The position numbers and the translations under genes are program-made. DNA of 64,000 nt from Aquimarina sp. AU58 (GTDB lineage Bacteria > Bacteroidota > Bacteroidia > Flavobacteriales > Flavobacteriaceae). This document shows positions 24,812 through 34,314 of the stretch, piece by piece; within the stretch, counting starts at the first letter, position 1; every line of letters starts with the position of its first letter. Under the pieces are notes generated by a model that made no database searches, was not told the DNA's origin, and was given only the letters and a program-made list of their open reading frames with translations. The DNA lies in the NCBI RefSeq assembly GCF_900312745.1, contig NZ_OMPD01000009.1:558001-622000 (forward strand). Direction: 5' to 3'.

Positions 24812-27097
24812 ATGAGAATTAGTACAATTATTACTATGCTATTAAGTGTAGCTCTATTATTATCTTGCTCATTTAAGAAACAAGAGAATGTTCCTTCTGA
24901 TCCAATTGATGCCAAAATATCTAAACTATTATCAAGTATGACTTTGGAAGAGAAAATTGGTCAAATGACACAAATTACAATTACTGCATTAGAAAAAGAG
25001 GGGCAACCTGGAATACTAGATAAGAGTAAATTAAAAGAAGCAATTCATAAATATAAGATTGGTTCGATACTTAATACTCCTAATCCAGGAGCTCCAAAAC
25101 CAAAAAGGTGGAATGCGATTTTAAATGAAATTTTAGCAGAAACTAATCAAACTGATAAAAAAATTCCGATAATTTATGGAATAGATGCTATTCATGGAGC
25201 AAATTATACAGATGGGGCAGTTTTATTTCCTCAACAAATAGGCTTGGCTGCAACATGGGATGCTGAGCTAGTAGAAAAATGCACTGCTATTTCAGCCTAT
25301 GAAACCAGAGCATCTTCAATACCCTGGGTTTTTTCTCCAGATCTGGATTTACCAAGACATCCAGCCTGGTCAAGACTTTGGGAATCTTTTGGAGAAGATA
25401 CATACCTGTCTTCACAAATGGCTGTAGCTATGGTAAAAGGTTTTCAGGGAAATAATGTTGGTGCATCTGATAAAGTAGCTGCATGTCTTAAGCATTATAT
25501 TGGATATGGAAGTACAACTACAGGAAAAGACAGGACCCCAAGCATTATTCCTGAAAGAGTACTTAGACAATATGATTTACCTATATACCAGAAAAGCATA
25601 AGTGCTGGAGCAAAAAGTGTTATGATTAGTTCTGGAGAGATTAATGGCACCCCTGTTCATGCTAGTAAAAAAATGATAACAGAGATTTTAAAAGGCGAAT
25701 TAGATTTTAAAGGTTTTGTGGTAACCGATTGGAAGGATATAATTTACTTACATACACGCCATAAGGTAGCCTCTACGATGCGTGAAGCTGTTAAGAAATC
25801 AGTTATGGCAGGAATTGATATGAGTATGGTGCCAGAGAATTACTCTTTTTTTGAAGAGTTATTTTCTTTGGTGAGTGACGGCGAAGTACCTATGTCTAGA
25901 ATAGATGATGCGGTAAGTAGAATTCTGAGAGTGAAGTTTGAATTAGATTTATTTAGAACACCGGTTACCAACCCTGAAGATTATCCTGATTTTGGTTCTC
26001 CTTCTTCGATTGCAATGTCGTATATCGCCGCATCTGAGTCTATTACTTTACTAAAAAACACAGATAAAATACTTCCTATTGCTAAAGAAAGTAAGGTACT
26101 GATAACAGGGCCAACTGCTAACAGTATGCAATACCTTAATGGTGGATGGTCATACACATGGCAAGGGGAAAAAAGTGATGAATATGCAAATGATAAGCTT
26201 ACAATTTTAGAAGCATTTAAAAATAAAATAGGGGAACAAAATGTAGTATACACGCCTGGGGTATCTATTTTTAAAGAGGTCGATATTGCCAAATCTGTTT
26301 CACTAGCGAGTAATGTAGATTATATTGTTTTATGTTTAGGCGAGCATAACTATACAGAAACTCCGGGAGATATTAATGATTTGATAATAACCAAACCTCA
26401 AATCAAATTAGCTCAGGCATTAGCTAAGCTAAATAAACCGATTATACTAATCCTTAATGAAGGAAGACCAAGAATTATTAGTGAGTTTGAAAATGATATG
26501 GATGCCGTTTTACAGTGTTATCTTCCCGGAAATGAAGGAGCACGAGCCTTGGTAGATATTGTTTATGGAGATATAAATCCAAGTGGAAAACTACCTTATA
26601 ATTATCCCAGATACTCAAATTCTCTACAAAAATATAATAGAAAATATACAGAAAGTTTGGGAGATGAAGAGCAAAATGATGATGCAGATTATCAAAAAAG
26701 TTATAATCCACAATATGAGTTTGGATATGGGTTATCATACACAACTTTTGGCTATAAAAATTTAAAACTGGATAAGATATTTATTAATAAAGAAGACGCG
26801 ATTCAAATAACTATCGATGTCCAAAATACTGGAGTAAGAACCGGAAAAGAAGTGGTGCAACTATATCTTAAAGATATGTATGCAAGTATTACACCTGAGG
26901 TAAAAGCTCTAAAAAGATTTAAAAAAATAGAACTTCAACCAGGAGAAATGAAAACAATTTCATTTACGATTGGAATTGATGATTTAAAGTTTGTTAATGA
27001 AAATAATGAATGGATTGCAGAAAGTGGAGAATTTGAAATAATGATTGGCCCCCTTTCTAAAAAAATAGTACTTGAAAAAGAGCTACAAGAACCGTAA
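24812..27097 (+). CDS. GH3 beta-glucosidase-type lipoprotein
   Basis: 761 residues, usual for three-domain GH3 enzymes. Signal peptide with lipobox LLLSC near residue 19. The (beta/alpha)8 domain has GIDAIHGANY, SPDLDLPRHPAWSR and the nucleophile D306 in VVTDWKD. The second domain begins about residue 410 (SITLLKN, VLITGPTANS), and a Fn3-like C-terminal domain (QNTGVRTGKEVVQLYLKD) closes it. It likely releases glucose or similar sugars from oligosaccharides at the envelope. It stands first in a gene string with sigma factor, FecR and SusC/SusD. Confidence 0.92.
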   Translation: MRISTIITMLLSVALLLSCSFKKQENVPSDPIDAKISKLLSSMTLEEKIGQMTQITITALEKEGQPGILDKSKLKEAIHKYKIGSILNTPNPGAPKPKRWNAILNEILAETNQTDKKIPIIYGIDAIHGANYTDGAVLFPQQIGLAATWDAELVEKCTAISAYETRASSIPWVFSPDLDLPRHPAWSRLWESFGEDTYLSSQMAVAMVKGFQGNNVGASDKVAACLKHYIGYGSTTTGKDRTPSIIPERVLRQYDLPIYQKSISAGAKSVMISSGEINGTPVHASKKMITEILKGELDFKGFVVTDWKDIIYLHTRHKVASTMREAVKKSVMAGIDMSMVPENYSFFEELFSLVSDGEVPMSRIDDAVSRILRVKFELDLFRTPVTNPEDYPDFGSPSSIAMSYIAASESITLLKNTDKILPIAKESKVLITGPTANSMQYLNGGWSYTWQGEKSDEYANDKLTILEAFKNKIGEQNVVYTPGVSIFKEVDIAKSVSLASNVDYIVLCLGEHNYTETPGDINDLIITKPQIKLAQALAKLNKPIILILNEGRPRIISEFENDMDAVLQCYLPGNEGARALVDIVYGDINPSGKLPYNYPRYSNSLQKYNRKYTESLGDEEQNDDADYQKSYNPQYEFGYGLSYTTFGYKNLKLDKIFINKEDAIQITIDVQNTGVRTGKEVVQLYLKDMYASITPEVKALKRFKKIELQPGEMKTISFTIGIDDLKFVNENNEWIAESGEFEIMIGPLSKKIVLEKELQEP

Positions 27098-27207
27098 AGA
27101 TTTTTTTATTAGAATTGTTTTTGTTAATTTAATGTTAAACAAACATTCTTAATGCTTTGAAAGTAAATTATTTATTCAGGAATTCATAAACGCTTAAACT
27201 ATTTTAA

Positions 27208-27756
27208 ATGCAATCCGTTAAAACTATAGATTCTGTACTGTGGACCAAAGTTAAATTGGGGGATTTAGATGCTTTTAATCAACTATATGATAAGTATATA
27301 GATGCACTTTATGAGTTTGGGATTCAGCATACTAAGGATACAGATTATGTTAAGGATTGCATCCATGATCTATTTTTAGATATTTACAAATACCGTAAAA
27401 AACTTTCTGATGTTGATAATGTAAAATATTATCTGTTTAAATCTTTAAAAAGAAAGATCAATAGAAAATTTAAATCAAAACTAGGTCTATTTTCAACCGA
27501 AGAGAAAAAAAATGAAATTAGATCTGAATACAAGTCGATAGAAGAAGTGATTATTCAGTCAGAAAATTCCATAGAAACTAAAGCAAGACTTTCTATTGCG
27601 CTATCATCTCTTTCTAGTAGGCAACGAAAAGGATTATCATTAAAATTTGATGAAAAAAAATCATACAAAGAGATTGCAATGATCATGGGAATTTCTATAG
27701 AATCGGTACGTACACTTATCTACAGAGCGGTAAAAAAATTAAGAAATGAGATTTGA
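27208..27756 (+). CDS. ECF-family RNA polymerase sigma factor
   Basis: 182 residues. Sigma region 2 (LYDKYIDALYEFGIQ, then DYVKDCIHDLFLDIY) and region 4 (LSSRQRKGLSLKFDEK, SYKEIAMIMGISIESVRTLI) are present, as in the FecI-like sigma-70 family of Bacteroidetes. It is followed by a FecR-type anti-sigma factor and a TonB-dependent SusC with an N-terminal secretin/TonB domain. This trio is the usual surface-signalling set by which a transported sugar turns on its own uptake genes. Confidence 0.92.
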   Translation: MQSVKTIDSVLWTKVKLGDLDAFNQLYDKYIDALYEFGIQHTKDTDYVKDCIHDLFLDIYKYRKKLSDVDNVKYYLFKSLKRKINRKFKSKLGLFSTEEKKNEIRSEYKSIEEVIIQSENSIETKARLSIALSSLSSRQRKGLSLKFDEKKSYKEIAMIMGISIESVRTLIYRAVKKLRNEI

Positions 27757-27933
27757 ATTAAGTAAAAAAACAAAAAAGATAATTTTTTGTCTATGTTTTT
27801 TGAGTTTGATGCTCTTATAGTATGTTAAGGTGCTAATTTATTATTTCACATTCAAAATTTTACTAAATACTATAGTAGAATAATGTGTTAAGTAAAAATA
27901 CAAAATAGTAATTGATATTAAAATCTTCCCAAA

Positions 27934-28941
27934 ATGTTAACCGAAGAAGAAAAAAGGCTTTTAAAAAATAAAATAAATACTTCTGTTATGGAGTATCGTA
28001 GTAAAAGAAAAAACCGACGAATAGGATATTATATAACTTCGGCGGCGGCAATCACGGTTATATTCTTTTCTACTAAGTATACGAATATCTATCAAAATTC
28101 TTCAGCAATAAAAAACTATGTTGATGCTACAGATATTAATATTGATAAAGATGGAGACGTAAAGTTGGTTTTAAATGATAAAGAGGAAGTGAAAATTACA
28201 GAAAAAACATCAAGTGTCACGTATTCTAGCTCTGGAGGAGAAGTAGATATTAATGATTCTAAAATAATAGAACAATCGTTAGAGAATACTTTTAATACAG
28301 TTATTGTTCCTTTTGGAAAGAGAACTAAAATCACTCTGTCCGAAGGTACAAAAGTATGGCTTAATTCGGGGTCGAAACTTACATATCCAGTTGTGTTTAA
28401 TGGAAGTAAAAGAGAAGTTCATCTTATAGGAGAAGCTATTTTTGATGTAAAACATAACAAAAAGCAACCATTTTATGTGGTTACAGATGATTACGATATT
28501 AAAGTTTTAGGTACGGTATTTAATGTAAGTAGTTATAATGATGATGATTATACGAGTACAGCTTTAGAACGAGGTAGTGTAGAGATAAAGTATAAAGGGA
28601 ATTCTATTTTTGGAAAATCAAGTATAAAAATAACTCCGGGAACACTCGCTGTATATAATAATAAAACTAAAAAAATAAGGAGCAAGAGAGTCGATGTTAC
28701 CAAATATATGTCGTGGCGTGATGGTAAATTTATATTCAAAAAAGAAAGAATGGATATGATAGTTAAAAAGCTTTCCCGGTATTATAATGTTGTAATTTCT
28801 ATAGAGAGCGAAGAACTTAAAATGCAGACTTTCTCTGGTCATTTAGATTTAAAAGATAGTGTAGAAAAAGTGATGGAAGTTCTCAAACAATCAACAGATT
28901 TGAGATACAAAATAGAAAACGGAAAATTTGTAATTAACTAA
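27934..28941 (+). CDS. FecR-type anti-sigma factor
   Basis: 335 residues. A short cytoplasmic head, one membrane helix near residues 28-47, then the periplasmic FecR domain (VVPFGKRTKITLSEGTKVWL, GEAIFDVKHN, FYVVTDDYDIKVLGTVFNV) and a C-terminal DUF4974-like domain (MDMIVKKLSRYYNVVI, FSGHLDLKDSVEKVMEVL). It should hold the neighbouring sigma factor inactive until the SusC protein signals. Gap to SusC is 135 bp. Confidence 0.92.
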   Translation: MLTEEEKRLLKNKINTSVMEYRSKRKNRRIGYYITSAAAITVIFFSTKYTNIYQNSSAIKNYVDATDINIDKDGDVKLVLNDKEEVKITEKTSSVTYSSSGGEVDINDSKIIEQSLENTFNTVIVPFGKRTKITLSEGTKVWLNSGSKLTYPVVFNGSKREVHLIGEAIFDVKHNKKQPFYVVTDDYDIKVLGTVFNVSSYNDDDYTSTALERGSVEIKYKGNSIFGKSSIKITPGTLAVYNNKTKKIRSKRVDVTKYMSWRDGKFIFKKERMDMIVKKLSRYYNVVISIESEELKMQTFSGHLDLKDSVEKVMEVLKQSTDLRYKIENGKFVIN

Positions 28942-29076
28942 AAACCAAAAACCATATGATATGAAATAACAAAGAGATTGTAATCTATTACAAAAAAGTC
29001 AGAAAATGCGGCAACATTTTCTGACCTAATCAAATATTGCGATATCGCAAATACTTAATGCATAAAAAACAAAATT

Positions 29077-32000
29077 ATGAATAAAAAAATTAACGATGTT
29101 TCTTTTTTGTCTGAAAAGAAGAGATTCAATTTTTTATTAACCATTATGAGAGTTTTTATTTTATTTCTGTGTTTTGGCTTAACAAGTGTATATGCACATA
29201 ACTCTTATTCACAAACTAAGCTGGACATTAATTTAAAAAACGGTACTCTTGAAGAACTGTTTGATCAAATTCATTCTCAAAGCGAGTTTATATTTTTTTA
29301 TAAGGATGATATTGTAAAAACCAATACAAAAATCACACTACGTCTTAAACAATCTACTGTAAAAGAGATACTAAATAGGGTATTTCAAAAAACAGATCTC
29401 ACTTATAAAATAATTGATCGGCAAATAGTAATATCTAAACGAAAAAAAGAGCTGGGTACGAAAACGATTTCAGAATCAAAAGAATCCCAACAGACGATGT
29501 TAACAGGTAAAGTTACCACTGCCGATGGTGAACCCTTACCAGGAGCAAGTATTACTATAAAAAATACAAATAGAGGTACTCAAACCGATTTTGATGGTAA
29601 CTATGAATTAGAAGTATCTAAAGGAGAATCTTTAGTGTTTTCTTATTTGGGGTTTGCTAATATAGAGGTTGTATATTTTGGTCAACCTAAATTAGATATT
29701 ACATTGATTGAAGATGCAGGAGAATTAGGAGAAGTAATTGTTGTAGGGTACGGAACCAGGGCAAAAAGTCTAGTTACCGGAGCAATTTCTAGTATTGATT
29801 TTAAACAAATAGAAAATTCATCCAACCAGCGTATAGAACAAGTCTTACAAGGAAGAGTGTCTGGTGTTACAGTTGTTTCTTCATCAGGATCTCCTGGTTC
29901 TGGATCAAAAGTTAGGATTCGTGGTACGGGCTCTAATGGGAATTCTGATCCTCTTTATATAGTTGATGGCATGAAAGTTTCAAATTTAGAGAATATTGCT
30001 CCAAGTGATATTGCGAATATAGAAGTATTAAAAGATGCTGCATCCTCGGCAATTTATGGTACTCAAGGTGCAAATGGTGTTGTTATTGTTACTACAAAAC
30101 AAGGCAGAAAAGGTAGATCAGTTATAAGCTATAATTCACAAATTGGAATACAGACTTTAAGAACTAAAATGGAACTGATGAATGCTTCTCAGTTTGTAAC
30201 ATATATGAATGAAGCTGGTAATACAACTGTGGCAAATAATGGGATTGATACAGATTGGATTGATGAAACCTTTCAAGATGCATTTATTCAGAGACATGAC
30301 CTTAGTTTTTCGGGGGGGGCAGAACGATCAACGTATTTTTTATCAGGGTCTTTTTTAGATCAGGATGGTATAGTAGGTAAAAGTAATTCATCATACAAAA
30401 GATATACTTTAAGAGCAAATCTTAAGAGTGATATAAAAGATTGGTTAGAAGTAGGAACTAATATTGTGTATTCTAATACTGGGCAGTCTCCAATTATAGA
30501 GGATGATTCTTTTAGAGGAGTAGTAAATCATGCACTATTAATTGACCCGTTAACTCCTGTTGTATATAATGGTACACTTCCTCCAAGAGCAATGACAGGT
30601 CTTGAGGATGGTACTGCGATGCTTGATAGAAACGGGAATGTATATGGGTATCCTACATACACTACAGGAGAGATAATTAACCCTGTAGCATCTTCAAATT
30701 ATATTTTTAGAGGGGGAATAGATATCGATAGAGTTTTACTTTCTGTTAAAGGAAAAATAAAATTATCAAATGATTTATCATTTACGTCAAGATTCGGCTA
30801 TGAAAGATCTAATTCATTTGATACGAGATGGACACCTGTATATTATGTTGCCAGCGAAGCAAGTAATTCTGTCGTAAGTCTAAGGCATGCAATAAGCAGA
30901 AATTCAAGATGGTTATGGGAAAATTTTGCAAGATATACTAAGAATCTAGAAGAACACAGTTTTACTGGATTACTTGGTTATTCTGCTGAGAAAATCAAGA
31001 ATCCATTTTATAATTTGCAAGGGGCTGATGTTCCTAGAGGAACTGATGATTTTGCATATTTTGATTTTTCTAACAGAGATAATGATATTATAGGGAACAA
31101 TATATTTCAGAAGAATATGACTTCGGTTTTTGGAAGAATATCGTATGATTATTTAAATAAGTATTTGATAGAAGGATCATTGCGATATGACCAATCAAGT
31201 GTTTTTCCTAAAAATAAAAAAGGGGGATATTTTCCTGCAGTTTCTGTAGGCTGGGTGGTTTCTAAAGAAAATTTCTGGAACTCAAATAAAATTGACTACA
31301 TCAAATTACGTGGTAGTTGGGGACAGAATGGGAGTGATGCAAACTTATCGGGTAATGGAGATTTACAATTCTGGCAAAGTGTTGCTACCGATGTTGGAGT
31401 AATACCAATAGTTTATGAGGGCGTAAGTGGTACTCAAGTTGGAGATTTGGCAAACCCTCAATTATTATGGGAGCGTTCAGAACAACTCGACATTGGCCTT
31501 GATTTAAAAGCATTAGATAATAAGTTTAACTTTTCTGTAGATTATTATAGTAAAACTACTAGAGATTTGATTGTTTCTAATGGTAATATCATAGTGCCTG
31601 GATCAGTAGGGAGAACATTAGGAGCAATTAATGCAGGTACGATTACAAATAGAGGTTTTGAGTTTGAGATTGGTTATAATACTACTACAAGTAGAGGTTT
31701 GGATTATGGTGTTAATCTTAACTTGTCTACATTAAAAAATAATACTTCAGAAGTATCTATTGGAGGAGCTTTAAATGGCGCGTCAATCCCAGGAAGACCG
31801 ATTACAAGATTCGAAGAAGGCTTTCCTGTATGGTATTTTTATGGATTTAAAACCAATGGTATAGATCCACAAACAGGGGGAATTATTTTTGTTGATACCG
31901 ATGGAGTTCCTGGTATTACCTCTAATGATAAAACTATGATTGGTTCACCACATCCAGATATATTGTTTGGAGGTAATATTAGTTTGGGGTATAAAAACTT

Positions 32001-32433
32001 TGATCTAAACGTATTATTTCAAGGAACATATGGTAATGATATTTTTGCTGGATATCATCGTCCTTCTAGACCATTAACTAATAAACCTGTTGATTATTTT
32101 AATAATAGATGGCAACAACCAGGGGATATAGCATCTTTTCCGGGAGCTGCAAATATAGCTGAAGCATATGATACCGATCTTATGGTAGAAGATGGCTCTT
32201 ATCTAAGAATTAAACAATTACAATTAGGGTATAATTTTCCACAAGGAATTACAGATAAACTTAACTTAGGAAAGTTAAGAGTTTACATTTCTCTGGATGA
32301 TTATTTTACTTTCACTAAGTATAATGGTTTAGATCCTGAGGCAGGAAGTTTTGCAAATAATAGCCAAGGAATTGATAGAGGATTTTACCCAATACCTGGT
32401 AAAGCATTATTTGGTTTATCAGTAGATTTTTAA
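29077..32433 (+). CDS. susC: SusC-like TonB-dependent outer-membrane transporter with signalling domain
   Basis: 1118 residues. Signal peptide near residues 20-45, then a secretin/TonB short N-terminal domain (about 50-120: LDINLKNGTLEELFDQIHSQ) that contacts FecR, a carboxypeptidase-regulatory-like domain (LTGKVTTADGEPLPGASITI), the plug (VGYGTRAKSLVTGAISSI, RIRGTGSNGNSDPLYIVDGM) and a long beta-barrel ending in an aromatic residue (LSVDF). It imports oligosaccharides with SusD. The 20-bp spacing to susD shows an operon. Confidence 0.93.
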   Translation: MNKKINDVSFLSEKKRFNFLLTIMRVFILFLCFGLTSVYAHNSYSQTKLDINLKNGTLEELFDQIHSQSEFIFFYKDDIVKTNTKITLRLKQSTVKEILNRVFQKTDLTYKIIDRQIVISKRKKELGTKTISESKESQQTMLTGKVTTADGEPLPGASITIKNTNRGTQTDFDGNYELEVSKGESLVFSYLGFANIEVVYFGQPKLDITLIEDAGELGEVIVVGYGTRAKSLVTGAISSIDFKQIENSSNQRIEQVLQGRVSGVTVVSSSGSPGSGSKVRIRGTGSNGNSDPLYIVDGMKVSNLENIAPSDIANIEVLKDAASSAIYGTQGANGVVIVTTKQGRKGRSVISYNSQIGIQTLRTKMELMNASQFVTYMNEAGNTTVANNGIDTDWIDETFQDAFIQRHDLSFSGGAERSTYFLSGSFLDQDGIVGKSNSSYKRYTLRANLKSDIKDWLEVGTNIVYSNTGQSPIIEDDSFRGVVNHALLIDPLTPVVYNGTLPPRAMTGLEDGTAMLDRNGNVYGYPTYTTGEIINPVASSNYIFRGGIDIDRVLLSVKGKIKLSNDLSFTSRFGYERSNSFDTRWTPVYYVASEASNSVVSLRHAISRNSRWLWENFARYTKNLEEHSFTGLLGYSAEKIKNPFYNLQGADVPRGTDDFAYFDFSNRDNDIIGNNIFQKNMTSVFGRISYDYLNKYLIEGSLRYDQSSVFPKNKKGGYFPAVSVGWVVSKENFWNSNKIDYIKLRGSWGQNGSDANLSGNGDLQFWQSVATDVGVIPIVYEGVSGTQVGDLANPQLLWERSEQLDIGLDLKALDNKFNFSVDYYSKTTRDLIVSNGNIIVPGSVGRTLGAINAGTITNRGFEFEIGYNTTTSRGLDYGVNLNLSTLKNNTSEVSIGGALNGASIPGRPITRFEEGFPVWYFYGFKTNGIDPQTGGIIFVDTDGVPGITSNDKTMIGSPHPDILFGGNISLGYKNFDLNVLFQGTYGNDIFAGYHRPSRPLTNKPVDYFNNRWQQPGDIASFPGAANIAEAYDTDLMVEDGSYLRIKQLQLGYNFPQGITDKLNLGKLRVYISLDDYFTFTKYNGLDPEAGSFANNSQGIDRGFYPIPGKALFGLSVDF

Positions 32434-32453
32434 AAATTTAATTATTTATAATT

Positions 32454-33980
32454 ATGAAAAAAATAATTTTTATCACAATATTGGTTTTTTGTACGTCTTG
32501 TAGTGATGATTTTGTAAATATTGCCCCAATTGGGACATTAGATAATGCTACATATTTTGATACCGAAGAAAATGCAGATCAGGCAATTATAGGATTGTAT
32601 GATCTTATGCAACACAATTATGGTCTTAACTGGAATAGTGCATATTTCGTAAAAATGTTACCTGGTGATGATGTTAATGCCGGGGGAGGTAGCTCTACCG
32701 ACCAAGAACAGTTACAAGATATTGATGGTTATGTAAATGTGTCTATTGATAATATTTCAATTCAGAGCAATTGGGATTTGTTTTATCAAACAATTGCATT
32801 AGCAAATATTATTATTAATACTGTAGAGACAGGAACTTTAAGTAATCGTGAATTAGTCTTGGGGGAGGCAAAATTTATCAGAGCTTGGTGTTATTTTGAA
32901 TTAGCAACAATGTGGGGAGATGTACCTTTGCGATTAGAAAGTCCATCTAATATAAGCCCTGATGATTTTACTTTACCTAAAAGTCCTAAGGCAAAAATCT
33001 ACGAGCAGGTAGAAAATGACTTGAAAAGTGCTATTGCTGGTTTGCCAGATAAGATGTCGGTTTCTCAACCGTTTAGAGTTTCCAAAGGAGCAGCCAAAGC
33101 TCTTTTAGGTAAAGTATTGGTTTTTCAGGAAAAATATGCCTCAGCAATTACAGAGTTATCAAGTGTGATAGCTAATCCTGCACATGATCTTGAAGATACT
33201 CCGGCAGATGTATGGACTACTGCAACAGAATTTGGCAAAGAATCACTTTTTGAATTAGGATATATCTCTACTAATGGCTATGATTGGGGTAATTTCCCAT
33301 GGGGAGGTCGTGTAGAAAGTAATATTCACCAACAATTAATGGGACCAAGAGGAGATGGTCTTTTTGATGTAGCTGGATTAGGAATTCTAAATGGATGGGG
33401 GTTTAATTTGCCTACATCTAAATTGGTAATGGCTTTTGATACCGCTGGGGATATAGATCGAAAAGCAGCTACTATAGCTACAGAAGCAGAAATTATTGCT
33501 GCAGGAGGTAGTGTGAATACCCCAGAGAATATTTGGGGTTATGAAGGAGCCATACGAATGAAGTATGTTACTCGTTTATCTGAAACTGTTTCTGATGGAG
33601 GAGTATCTGAACTAAATTATTCAGCTAACTGGAGATTATTACGGTATGCAGAAGTTTTGTTATTAGCAGCAGAAGCGTACAATAAAAATGGCCAAGATGA
33701 TTTGGCATTAATCGAGTTGAATAAGGTAAGGAATAGAGCAGGATTACCTAACCTTTCTGGAATATCTGGAAATGATTTATTTGAAGCAATTATAAATGAG
33801 AAATTCTTAGAATTAGCACATGAGGGGCAACGTTTTTGGGATTTGGTACGATGGGGTAGAGCAGCCACAGAACTTGCAGGTACAGGATATACAACTAAAA
33901 ATAATTTGTTTCCTATTCCCATGACCGAAATTCAATTGAATACGGCATTGTCTGTATCAGATCAAAATCCAGGATATTAA
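32454..33980 (+). CDS. susD: SusD/RagB-family glycan-binding lipoprotein
   Basis: 508 residues. Lipobox CTSC at about residue 14. Family hallmarks: APIGTLDNATYFDTEENADQ, LGEAKFIRAWCYFELATMWGDVP, YAEVLLLAAEAYNKNGQ and the C-terminal EGQRFWDLVRWGRA. It forms the surface lid of the SusC transporter and binds the sugar. It is followed by a terminator-like hairpin and then the SSS symporter, which has its own start after 330 bp. Confidence 0.93.
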   Translation: MKKIIFITILVFCTSCSDDFVNIAPIGTLDNATYFDTEENADQAIIGLYDLMQHNYGLNWNSAYFVKMLPGDDVNAGGGSSTDQEQLQDIDGYVNVSIDNISIQSNWDLFYQTIALANIIINTVETGTLSNRELVLGEAKFIRAWCYFELATMWGDVPLRLESPSNISPDDFTLPKSPKAKIYEQVENDLKSAIAGLPDKMSVSQPFRVSKGAAKALLGKVLVFQEKYASAITELSSVIANPAHDLEDTPADVWTTATEFGKESLFELGYISTNGYDWGNFPWGGRVESNIHQQLMGPRGDGLFDVAGLGILNGWGFNLPTSKLVMAFDTAGDIDRKAATIATEAEIIAAGGSVNTPENIWGYEGAIRMKYVTRLSETVSDGGVSELNYSANWRLLRYAEVLLLAAEAYNKNGQDDLALIELNKVRNRAGLPNLSGISGNDLFEAIINEKFLELAHEGQRFWDLVRWGRAATELAGTGYTTKNNLFPIPMTEIQLNTALSVSDQNPGY

Positions 33981-34009
33981 ATTAAAATCAGTAATAGTAA
34001 TTAGGTTAT

Positions 34010-34043
34010 AAAAAAACAACGTGTGTAAACACGCTGTTTTTTT
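34010..34043 (+). terminator. Terminator after susD
   Basis: AAAAAACAACGTGT is mirrored by ACACGCTGTTTTTT with one mismatch, with the loop GTAA, and a run of T follows. It lies 30 bp after the susD stop. The rest of the 333-bp gap to the symporter holds no gene I can support. Confidence 0.75.
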
Positions 34044-34314
34044 ATAGCATATCATGATAATGATTGATTAATACAAGCATATTACTATTTTTAAGCAATT
34101 GCCCAAAAACAAGAGCACTGCATAAAAATAATCCTTCAATTTTTTGCCTATAGTTTTCAAATGTATACGAGTAGTATATAGCACAGAAATGTAGATATTG
34201 ATGATATTGAATACAATATTCATAGGGTATATTCTTTTAATTATAACCTATATGGGATGCTAGTAATTTTCTAAACATTACACCAAAATTATACATGAAG
34301 GTTAAAATAAAATT